This document shows, in pieces, positions 58,056-64,000 of a stretch of DNA of 64,000 nt. The notes under the pieces are model-generated. The model was given only the letters and a program-made list of their open reading frames with translations, was not told where the DNA came from and did not search any database. Each line of letters begins with the position of its first letter. Position 1 is the first letter of the stretch. Source of the stretch: JACZST01 sp964195155 (GTDB taxonomy: Bacteria; Actinomycetota; Acidimicrobiia; Spongiisociales; UBA5794); contig CAXMOP010000021.1 in NCBI GenBank assembly GCA_964195155.1, positions 1 to 64,000 on the forward strand, written 5' to 3'. The position numbers were made by a program, and so were the translations under genes.

Positions 58056-58107
58056 CCGTTCTTGCGTAGCGTGATCCGGTATACCGGATGTGGCTACGCA
58101 AGAACGG
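58056..58107. repeat. Family F palindrome (copy 2), cruciform-like
   Basis: CCGTTCTTGCGTAGC (58056-58070) and GCTACGCAAGAACGG (58093-58107) are perfect 15-bp arms. The centre, ATCCGGTATACCGGAT, is itself a perfect palindrome. It follows the dehydrogenase stop and could be its terminator. Confidence 0.8.
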
Positions 58108-58119
58108 TCGTGTCGCCTC

Positions 58120-58147
58120 TTCACAAACGAACGTTCGTTTGTATAAT
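58120..58147 (+). promoter_or_regulatory. paa promoter with a 20-bp perfect operator palindrome
   Basis: TTCACA (58120-58125) and TATAAT (58142-58147), 16 bases apart, form the promoter of paaABCDE. Between them ACAAACGAAC and GTTCGTTTGT (58123-58142) are exact inverted halves, the form of a TetR-family operator, so binding would block the polymerase. The TetR gene at the end of the same operon is the obvious candidate. Confidence 0.82.
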
Positions 58148-58177
58148 GGTGAGACCGACCGAGGCTGAGGAGATCCG

Positions 58178-59107
58178 GTGAGCGGCGAAGCGCAATTCCA
58201 GGCGACGATCGATGCCGACGAGAAGGTTGAGCCCCGCGACTGGATGCCAGACGGGTATCGCAGCACCCTGATTCGCCAGATTGCCCAGCACGCCCATTCA
58301 GAGATCATCGGGATGCAGCCCGAGGGCAACTGGATCACCAGGGCTCCAACCCTCATGCGCAAGGCCATCCTCATCGCCAAAGTGCAGGACGAGGCCGGCC
58401 ACGGCCTCTACCTCTACTCGGCGGCCGAGACCCTTGGCGTCTCCCGCGACGAGCTCCAACACCTGCTCCACACCGGGAGGCAAAAGTACTCGTCGATCTT
58501 CAACTACCCGACGCTCAGCTGGGCCGACATGGGTGTGATCGGGTGGTTGGTAGACGGCGCAGCCATCGCCAACCAGATCATGTTGCAAGGCACCTCGTAT
58601 GGGCCATACGCACGCGCCATGGTTCGGATCTGCAAGGAAGAGAGCTTTCATCAACGTCAGGGCTACGCCATCTGCCTTGCGCTGGCCAACGGCAGCGACG
58701 AACAGCGGGCGATGCTCCAAGACGCCGTCGACCGGTACTGGTGGCCATCGCTGATGATGTTTGGCCCCCACGACAGCGAGTCGACCCACACCGAGGAGTC
58801 GATGCAATGGAAGATCAAGCGGGTCACGAACGACGAGCTGCGGAGACAGTTCATCGATACCACGGTTCCCCAAGGTCAGTACCTGGGCGTGACCTTCCCC
58901 GATCCGGAGCTTCGCTTCGACAAGGAGACCGGCCACTGGCACATCGGGGACATCGACTGGGACGAGTTCTGGGCAGTGGTGAAGGGCAACGGCCCACTCA
59001 ACCGCGAGCGCCTGGCCCACAAGGTGCGGGCATGGGACGAGGGTGCCTGGGTCCGCGAGGCCGCGGCGGCATATGCGGCCAAACACGCACTCGCCGAGTC
59101 GGCGTGA
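58178..59107 (+). CDS. paaA: 1,2-phenylacetyl-CoA epoxidase, subunit PaaA
   Basis: 309 residues from GTG 58178 with SD GAGGAG. Catalytic diiron subunit: ligands in EIIGMQPEGNW, DEAGHGLYLYSAAETLG and EESFHQRQGYA (two EXXH motifs). Opens the phenylacetate ring route by epoxidation of phenylacetyl-CoA. First gene of paaABCDE, under a TetR-type operator. Length is normal. Confidence 0.95.
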   Translation: MSGEAQFQATIDADEKVEPRDWMPDGYRSTLIRQIAQHAHSEIIGMQPEGNWITRAPTLMRKAILIAKVQDEAGHGLYLYSAAETLGVSRDELQHLLHTGRQKYSSIFNYPTLSWADMGVIGWLVDGAAIANQIMLQGTSYGPYARAMVRICKEESFHQRQGYAICLALANGSDEQRAMLQDAVDRYWWPSLMMFGPHDSESTHTEESMQWKIKRVTNDELRRQFIDTTVPQGQYLGVTFPDPELRFDKETGHWHIGDIDWDEFWAVVKGNGPLNRERLAHKVRAWDEGAWVREAAAAYAAKHALAESA

Positions 59108-59117
59108 GGAGCAGATC

Positions 59118-59456
59118 ATGAGCTACGACGTTCCACAGATCCCCGGCGAGCAACTGGATGACATCACCGCGAAGCACCAAGACCACGGTTGGCCGTTGTG
59201 GGAGGTCTTTGTCCGTCCCAAGCGCGGGCTCAGCCATACTCACGCCGGCTCCCTGCACGCTGCCGATCCCGAGACCGCAGTACAGAACGCCCGCGACGTA
59301 TATACCCGCCGCGCCGAGGGTGTGAGCATCTGGGTGGTGGCGTCGACCGAGGTGCACGCATCGGACGACTCCGAATCGATGTTCGAGCCATTTGAGGATC
59401 GGCCGTACCGGCACCCCACCTTCTATGAGATTCCGGACGAAGTGGGGCAGATGTGA
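59118..59456 (+). CDS. paaB: 1,2-phenylacetyl-CoA epoxidase, subunit PaaB
   Basis: 112 residues from ATG 59118, 10 bases after paaA. Signature WPLWEVFVRPKRGLSHTHAGSLHAADPETAVQNARDVYTRRAEGVSIWVV. PaaB is a small structural or assembly subunit of the epoxidase complex. The frame upstream of the ATG overlaps paaA and is not used. Confidence 0.95.
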   Translation: MSYDVPQIPGEQLDDITAKHQDHGWPLWEVFVRPKRGLSHTHAGSLHAADPETAVQNARDVYTRRAEGVSIWVVASTEVHASDDSESMFEPFEDRPYRHPTFYEIPDEVGQM

Positions 59457-60247
59457 CCATCCAGCCGAGCTCCCAAACGGGGAACACGACGACCACCGCA
59501 ACGTTGCTTGGCACCTATCTGCTGCGCCTCGGCGACGACAACCTCATTCTCGCCCAGCGCCTTGGCGAGTACATCTCGCGCGCTCCGGACCTCGAGGAGG
59601 ACCTCGCGGTGGCCAACATCGCCCTCGACCACATCGGCGTGGCTCAGCATTTGTACACCTACACCGGCGAGGTCGAGGATGACGGACGCAGCGAGGACGA
59701 CTTCGCCTTTCTCCGCTCCGAGCGCGAGTTCACCAATGCACTGCTGGTCGAGCAGCCACATGACGGATTCGGTGACTTGATTACCCGCCAGTTCTTCTTC
59801 GACGCATACCAGCTCGAGTTGTGGACGGCCCTTGCACAATCCGCCGACGAGCGTCTCGCCGGGATCGCCTCCAAGGCAGTCAAAGAGGCGCGCTATCACC
59901 TCAGACACAGCTCGAGCTGGATGATCCGGCTCGGTGACGGCACAGAAGAGTCGCACCAACGCATCCAGCGTTCGGTCAACGATCTGTGGCGGTTCACCGG
60001 TGAGCTCTTCGATGGCGACTCGGTTGACCGCGACCTGTCGAACGCGGGCGTAGGCGTCGACCCGGGAACGTTGCGCCCCGCCTGGGAACGAACGGTCACC
60101 GAGGTGCTGGCCGAAGCGACGCTCGAGCGTCCAGACGATCCGTATCAGGCAAGCGGCGGTAGGCACGGGGTTCACGGCGAGCATCTCGGCCACCTGCTCG
60201 CCGAGATGCAATGGATGCAGCGGACTTTCCCGGATCTCACCTGGTGA
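59453..60247 (+). CDS. paaC: 1,2-phenylacetyl-CoA epoxidase, subunit PaaC
   Basis: 264 residues, start GTG 59453 overlapping paaB by 4 bases. Ferritin-like helical protein related to PaaA: YLLRLGDDNLILAQRLGEYISRAPDLEEDLAVANIALDHIGVAQHLYTYTGEV, DFAFLRSEREFTNALLVEQPHDGF, EARYHLRHSSSWMIRLGDGTEESH. It is the structural, catalytically silent partner of PaaA. It overlaps the start of paaD by one base. Confidence 0.94.
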   Translation: MTIQPSSQTGNTTTTATLLGTYLLRLGDDNLILAQRLGEYISRAPDLEEDLAVANIALDHIGVAQHLYTYTGEVEDDGRSEDDFAFLRSEREFTNALLVEQPHDGFGDLITRQFFFDAYQLELWTALAQSADERLAGIASKAVKEARYHLRHSSSWMIRLGDGTEESHQRIQRSVNDLWRFTGELFDGDSVDRDLSNAGVGVDPGTLRPAWERTVTEVLAEATLERPDDPYQASGGRHGVHGEHLGHLLAEMQWMQRTFPDLTW

Positions 60248-60708
60248 TGGCCAGCGCCATCGACGAGCTGCTCGCTGCGGTCGTCGACCCGGAGATCCCG
60301 GTGCTCACGATTGCCGACCTCGGCGTCCTGCGAGGGGCTTCGGTCGACGAACACGGCGTGGTCACGGTGACGATCACCCCCACCTATTCGGGGTGCCCGG
60401 CAATGGGCGTCATCGAGGAGGACATCGTGTCGACCCTCGAAGCCGGCGGATACGACCAGATCGTGGTGCGCACGACCTTCAGCCCGGCCTGGACCTCGGA
60501 CTGGATGAGCGAAGAAGCCAAGCGGCGACTGAACGAATACGGCATCGCCCCGCCACAGCAAGTCGGGAGCACACCCGAGCCCGTGTTGTGTCCGCAGTGC
60601 GCAGCGCCGGAAACCAGGCTCGTTGCCGAGTTCGGCTCCACGGCCTGCAAGGCGCTGATGGTGTGCAGCTCGTGCGCCGAGCCCTTCGACCACTTCAAAG
60701 CAATATGA
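60247..60708 (+). CDS. paaD: Phenylacetate degradation protein PaaD (MIP18/DUF59 plus zinc ribbon)
   Basis: 153 residues from ATG 60247, which overlaps the paaC stop (TGATG). The first ~85 residues are a MIP18/DUF59 domain (VVDPEIPVLTIADLGVLRGASVDEHG ... TPTYSGCPAMGVIEEDI), linked to iron-sulfur assembly. The C-terminus has a ribbon with CPQC and CSSC. It helps mature the epoxidase or the PaaE ferredoxin. A family B repeat separates it from paaE. Confidence 0.93.
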   Translation: MASAIDELLAAVVDPEIPVLTIADLGVLRGASVDEHGVVTVTITPTYSGCPAMGVIEEDIVSTLEAGGYDQIVVRTTFSPAWTSDWMSEEAKRRLNEYGIAPPQQVGSTPEPVLCPQCAAPETRLVAEFGSTACKALMVCSSCAEPFDHFKAI

Positions 60709-60801
60709 GTCGCGAGTCGCGAGTCGCGAGTCGCGAGTTACGAGTCGCGAACGACTCGTCGCTTGTCATGCTCGCGTCTCGCGTCTCGCGACTCGCGACT
60801 T
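60706..60801. repeat. Family B repeat inside the paa operon (copy 6)
   Basis: GAGTCGC units in tandem at 60706-60745, then CGCGTCTCGCGTCTCGCGAC and CTCGCGAC units just before the paaE ATG. It fills the whole 96-base gap between paaD and paaE within one operon. Confidence 0.75.
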
Positions 60802-60804
60802 CTC

Positions 60805-61866
60805 ATGGCTGCTGAGTTTCACTCGCTCGCCATCGCCTCCATCGACCGGCTCACCGACGCCTCGGTGACGATCCGCTTTGCCGTGCCACCAGAGCTGGTG
60901 GCCGATTACCGGTTCACCCCGGGCCAGCACGTGATCGTTCGCGGGGACGTCGATGGTGAAGACGTGCGTCGGAGCTATTCCATCTGCACGAGCGCCAACT
61001 CCGGTGAGCTCCGGGTCGCGGTCAAACAGCTCGACGGCGGAGCCTTCTCGACCTATGTCAACAAGGAGCTGACCGCGGGCGACCGGCTCGAGGTCACGCT
61101 TCCGGTTGGTGAGTTCATCATCGAGACGGATGCTGCCAACGCGAGTCACTATCTGGCGATCGCCGCGGGCAGCGGCATCACCCCGATCATGTCGATGATT
61201 GCCACGGTTCTCGAAGACGAGCCGAACAGCCGCTTCACCCTCGTTTACGGCAACCGCAACTCGATGTCGGTGATGTTCCTCGAGGAGCTCAGTGACCTCA
61301 AGGATCGGTATCCGAGCCGGCTCGTGCTCATCCACGTGCTGAGCCGGGAGTCCAACATCATTCCCCTCTACGACGGTCGCATCGACGGTGCCAAGCTCGA
61401 TGAGTTGTTCGCAACGGTCGTCGACGCTCACACCGTCGACGGCTGGTATCTGTGCGGGCCGTCCGGCGTCGTAGAGGCTGCGCGCAAGACCCTGGCCACG
61501 CTCGGAGTGGATGAGGAGTCGATCCACGACGAGCTGTTCTATGCCGGTGATGAGGTGCGCCCCCAAATCCCCGCCGACGACCCGGACGGTTCGACCGTGC
61601 GGTTCACGCTCAACGGCCGCACCTCGACGATGGTGATCGACCCGGCCGGTCTCAGCATCCTCGACCATGCCCTTGTGGTGCGGCCCGACGCCCCGTTCTC
61701 GTGCCAGAGCGGTGCCTGTGCCTCGTGCCGGGCGGTGGTGACCGCGGGTGAAGTGCGCATGGACCGGAACTGGGCACTCAGCGACGCCGAAGTTGAACGG
61801 GGCGATGTCCTCACCTGCCAGTCCCATCCCGTCTCCGAGTTCGTCGAGCTGACGTACGACCGATGA
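60805..61866 (+). CDS. paaE: Phenylacetyl-CoA epoxidase reductase PaaE
   Basis: 353 residues from ATG 60805. FAD-binding domain (RRSYSICTSAN), NAD(P)-binding domain (AAGSGITPIMSMIATVL, YGNRNSMSVMFLEEL) and a C-terminal plant-type ferredoxin with CQSGACASCRAVV ... CQSHP holding one [2Fe-2S] cluster. Passes electrons from NADPH to the PaaA diiron site. The frame is also open upstream through the family B repeat (SRLASRDSRLL), a typical repeat-made extension, not the true start. Confidence 0.95.
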   Translation: MAAEFHSLAIASIDRLTDASVTIRFAVPPELVADYRFTPGQHVIVRGDVDGEDVRRSYSICTSANSGELRVAVKQLDGGAFSTYVNKELTAGDRLEVTLPVGEFIIETDAANASHYLAIAAGSGITPIMSMIATVLEDEPNSRFTLVYGNRNSMSVMFLEELSDLKDRYPSRLVLIHVLSRESNIIPLYDGRIDGAKLDELFATVVDAHTVDGWYLCGPSGVVEAARKTLATLGVDEESIHDELFYAGDEVRPQIPADDPDGSTVRFTLNGRTSTMVIDPAGLSILDHALVVRPDAPFSCQSGACASCRAVVTAGEVRMDRNWALSDAEVERGDVLTCQSHPVSEFVELTYDR

Positions 61867-62450
61867 GCAGAACCACCAGAGACGACGTCGTCGCTGCCGC
61901 CGGGCGCCTGTTCGCTGAACGCGGCTATCACGGAACTTCAATGCGGGATCTTGGCCGCGAACTTGGACTCCTCGGCTCGTCGCTGTACTCACACGTCGAA
62001 GGCAAACAGCAGTTGCTCGTCGAGGTGGTCGACCGCGGCGCCGGCTTCTTTCAGGATGCCGCCGAGGCGGCGCTGGCGAGCGAGGGGTTGGCCGCTGCTC
62101 GGCTCCGTGCACTCATTGCCGGGCACATCGGCGTGGTGCTGGACCATCGACCGGAGGTGCGGACCTACCTCAACGAGGCATCGGTGCTCGACGGCGACCT
62201 GCGCGACGGCGTGATCGCCGCCCGCGACCGGTACGAGGAAGCGTTTCGGACCGTGCTCAAGGAGGGCTCTGCCGATGGCTCCTTCCGTGGCGACATCGAC
62301 ATTGCGATGGCCGCGATCTTCATCCTCTCGATCCTGAACGCCGTAGATCGCTGGTATCGCGAGGACGGCCGGATGAACCGCGGTGAACTGGTCGATCACC
62401 TGTTTCTGTTCGTGATCAAGGGGCTCACCGAGGAGGGTGCTCAACAATGA
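61863..62450 (+). CDS. TetR-family regulator of the paa operon (PaaR-like)
   Basis: 195 residues, overlapping paaE by 4 bases. N-terminal HTH: RDDVVAAAGRLFAERGYHGTSMRDLGRELGLLGSSLYSHVEGKQQLL. The C-terminal helical ligand domain has LRALIAGHIGVVLDHRPEVRTYL. It probably represses the operon at the palindrome 58123-58142, with phenylacetyl-CoA as the likely inducer, as for PaaR in other actinobacteria. The last residues (GAQQ) and stop are formed by a degenerate family A repeat. Confidence 0.88.
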   Translation: MSRTTRDDVVAAAGRLFAERGYHGTSMRDLGRELGLLGSSLYSHVEGKQQLLVEVVDRGAGFFQDAAEAALASEGLAAARLRALIAGHIGVVLDHRPEVRTYLNEASVLDGDLRDGVIAARDRYEEAFRTVLKEGSADGSFRGDIDIAMAAIFILSILNAVDRWYREDGRMNRGELVDHLFLFVIKGLTEEGAQQ

Positions 62451-62538
62451 CGGGTGCGATGAGCCGGCGCGTGCGCGAGAGTTGGGCGGCTTATCCCATC
62501 CACGCCGGCCCGCGACTCTGGACTCTCGACTCTCTCTA
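62430..62538 (+). repeat. Family A element, degenerate copy 7
   Basis: Begins GAGGAGGGTGCTCAACAATG and keeps CGGGTGCGATGAGCCGGCG, then diverges and ends in CTCTAG. ATG 62446 overlaps the TetR stop (ATGA) and opens a 30-codon frame to TAG at 62536-62538. Confidence 0.5.
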
Positions 62539-62616
62539 GCCGGGAATCAGCTCCACTTGGTCCTGGTTGCTCGAATGCCGGATCACAACCACACCACCAA
62601 TCCGAGGAGCTGGACG

Positions 62617-63369
62617 ATGGCCGAGACGCGAGGCAGGGTCAGGGTCGAAGACGGCCACAAACGAGTACGGGTCTACCTCGGTGGCGAGGTCGTCGCAGAC
62701 TCGGTGAGCCCGAAATACGTGTGGGAACGGCCGTACTACCCGACCTACTACTTCCCGGCGGCAGACGTTCGCACGGATCTGTTGGTCGACACCGGCGACA
62801 CCTACCGATCGCCGAGCCGGGGCACCGCATCCGTGCACACCGTCAAGGCGGGTGGTCGGGAGGCATCGGCTGCGGTACGGGTTTGGGACCAGGCCGAGAT
62901 CGATGAGATCAAGGGCTACGTCTCGTTCAACTGGAACGCCATGTCGCGTTGGTTCGAGGAGGAAGAAGAGGTGTACGTCCATGCCCGCGACCCGTACAAG
63001 CGCGTCGATATTCTCCAGTCGTCCCGTCACATCGAGGTGGTGATCGACGGCGCGACCGTCGCCGACTCGCACCAGCCGAAGCTCCTCTTCGAAACTGGTC
63101 TGCCGGTGCGCTACTACTTGCCGAAGACCGACGTTCGCCTGGATCTGCTCGTTTCCTCCGACACCGCGACCAGCTGTCCCTACAAGGGAGATGCGGAGTA
63201 CTGGCATGTGCGTACCGCCGACGGACTGGTCGAGGACATCGTCTGGTCGTATCCGACTCCGGTCGCTGAGTCGGCGCCGATAGCCGGCTATGTCTCGTTC
63301 TACAACGAGAAAGTCGACATCATCGTCGACGGCGAGCTCGAGGCCCGGCCGGAAACGGTATTCAGCTAG
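62617..63369 (+). CDS. Double DUF427 protein
   Basis: 250 residues from ATG 62617 with SD GAGGAG. Two DUF427 modules in tandem: KRVRVYLGGEVVADSVSPKYVWERPYYPTYYFPAADVR and IEVVIDGATVADSHQPKLLFETGLPVRYYLPKTDVR, the second followed by SCPYKGDAEYWHVR and YVSFYNEKVDIIVDGE. DUF427 is a small beta barrel of unknown reaction, common in actinobacteria. The TAG stop is the first codon of family A copy 6. Confidence 0.9.
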   Translation: MAETRGRVRVEDGHKRVRVYLGGEVVADSVSPKYVWERPYYPTYYFPAADVRTDLLVDTGDTYRSPSRGTASVHTVKAGGREASAAVRVWDQAEIDEIKGYVSFNWNAMSRWFEEEEEVYVHARDPYKRVDILQSSRHIEVVIDGATVADSHQPKLLFETGLPVRYYLPKTDVRLDLLVSSDTATSCPYKGDAEYWHVRTADGLVEDIVWSYPTPVAESAPIAGYVSFYNEKVDIIVDGELEARPETVFS

Positions 63370-63481
63370 GAGGGTGTTGAGCAATCCTCCAGCGTGCCGA
63401 CGCTGACTGGAGAAACCGAGTCACCGCAACACGCAAGCGAGCGGCGGCTCAGGGCATTCGTCATTGTTCAACACCGTCCTA
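63367..63481 (-). repeat. Family A 115-bp element, copy 6 (reverse orientation)
   Basis: Starts TAGGAGGGTGTTGAGCAAT and ends ACACCGTCCTA; exactly 115 bases. It begins on the stop codon of the DUF427 gene. On the minus strand ATG 63464 opens a 32-codon frame to a TAG at 63368-63366 (MTNALSRRSLACCGD at its start). Confidence 0.84.
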
Positions 63482-63492
63482 ACGTCAGCCGG

Positions 63493-63987
63493 TCATTGCG
63501 GTTTGTCGCGCAACGACTCGACCTCTTCGATCGCCGAGGCTGCTTTCTCGTCGCCCATCCGAGGCAGCTTTGCCGACCTGGCCTCATAGCGTGAGGGCCG
63601 TTGTGATCTGGGGGACCACCCGACGTCTCCGATGTCGTCGACCGGCTCGGGCACCGGCTCGCGAAGATCGATGGTGACCTTCTCTTCGGGCTCGATCGAG
63701 AGGTTTTGGCTCCCTGCGGTCTCGAGAATGGCCGCCGCCATTGTCTTGGCGTAGCTGACCAACTCAATAGTCTCCGCTGCGGTGAGCTCGCGTAATTGCT
63801 CAGCAAACCGCTGCGCACCGGCGCGGGTGGCGGCGGCTTCCGTCTTGGCCTCGGAGACGATATCGGCTGCTTCTTCATGGGCTTCGGTGAGCAGGAGGTC
63901 GCGGTTGGTCTTCGCCGCGGCAAGCAGGCGGGCCTGGTTCGATTCGATTTGTTCGGTGGTGGATAGGGCGTCCTCGACGATGATCAC
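63493..63987 (-). CDS. Coiled-coil (DivIVA/ATP-synthase-b-like) protein, start may lie outside the window
   Basis: 164 residues. A long helix from residue 5 to ~95 (EDALSTTEQIESNQARLLAAAKTNRDLLLTEAHEEAADIVSEAKTEAAATRAGAQRF) is a clear coiled coil of the DivIVA/cell-wall-scaffold kind, followed by a disordered Pro/Arg/Ser-rich tail. GTG 63987 has AAGGAA upstream and could be the start, but the frame is open to the window edge (KERAVIIVEDALST), so the N-terminus may be missing. Probably a cytoskeletal or envelope-associated protein; inferred. Confidence 0.6.
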   Translation of the reverse strand: MIIVEDALSTTEQIESNQARLLAAAKTNRDLLLTEAHEEAADIVSEAKTEAAATRAGAQRFAEQLRELTAAETIELVSYAKTMAAAILETAGSQNLSIEPEEKVTIDLREPVPEPVDDIGDVGWSPRSQRPSRYEARSAKLPRMGDEKAASAIEEVESLRDKPQ

Positions 63988-64000
63988 GGCGCGTTCCTTC

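Noticed and set aside
60766..62112. 448-codon minus-strand frame opposite paaE and the TetR gene
   Set aside because: Both plus-strand genes have complete families; the frame is a shadow.

Overview
The window is high-GC, gene-dense bacterial chromosome. Its gene content points to an actinobacterium, most likely of the class Acidimicrobiia. Three luciferase-like (LLM) oxidoreductases and a deazaflavin-dependent nitroreductase suggest coenzyme F420. Secreted proteins and lipoproteins carry Thr/Ala-rich linkers typical of that group. GTG and TTG starts are frequent and several promoters look leaderless. There are no rRNA, tRNA, phage or CRISPR genes. Most genes are ordinary chromosomal genes; the unusual material is in the gaps between them.

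Layout. 1-7.2 kb: a partial membrane protein, a secreted protein, an M20 dipeptidase, a SipW/TasA-type secreted protein behind a truncated signal peptidase, and an M23 endopeptidase. 7.3-16.3 kb: transport (a heterodimeric ABC exporter, an APC permease, two MFS carriers). 16.3-18.7 kb: an AhpD-like gene interrupted by an in-frame TGA that reads as selenocysteine, then a PadR/membrane-protein pair. 18.9-25.2 kb: a Nfu_N/HEAT protein, an RRM plus IF-1-like operon, a YbaY-like protein, a frameshifted secreted protein, an LLM enzyme, a lipoprotein and a patch of gene debris. 25.3-36 kb: a sulfatase, a cyclase, a TGS GTPase, small membrane proteins, two tandem DUF805 proteins, a CoA-binding protein and Lon. 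36-45.4 kb: RmuC, divergent arsM/arsR, a SurA/PpiC-like lipoprotein, a thioesterase, an MBL/cNMP-binding pair, an LLM enzyme and a UvrD-type helicase behind an SOS box. 45.4-53.3 kb: a hydrolase, a two-component system, a lipoprotein, a methyltransferase overlapping a HisA-like gene, an LLM enzyme and UspA. 53.3-63.5 kb: the giant NAD-glutamate dehydrogenase, the phenylacetyl-CoA epoxidase operon paaABCDE with its TetR regulator, and a DUF427 protein.

The most distinctive feature is a dense set of at least six dispersed repeat families. Family A is a 115-bp element with 19-bp terminal inverted repeats; five copies are exactly 115 bp. Four of these coincide with the TAG stop codon of the neighbouring gene, and the same four hold an open 32-codon frame behind a Shine-Dalgarno-like terminus. 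Families B, C and E are hairpins whose arms are built from short tandem units. Family D is a long imperfect palindrome. Family F is a compact cruciform-like palindrome. Family G is a 77-bp unit, tandem in one intergenic region and also present in frame inside the putative selenoprotein gene. Several predicted C-termini or stop codons derive from these repeats.

The strongest leads are the Sec-containing AhpD-like protein, the family A elements, the in-frame family G insertion, the 10-bp tandem repeat that breaks a secreted-protein gene, and the LexA-type box over the helicase start codon.
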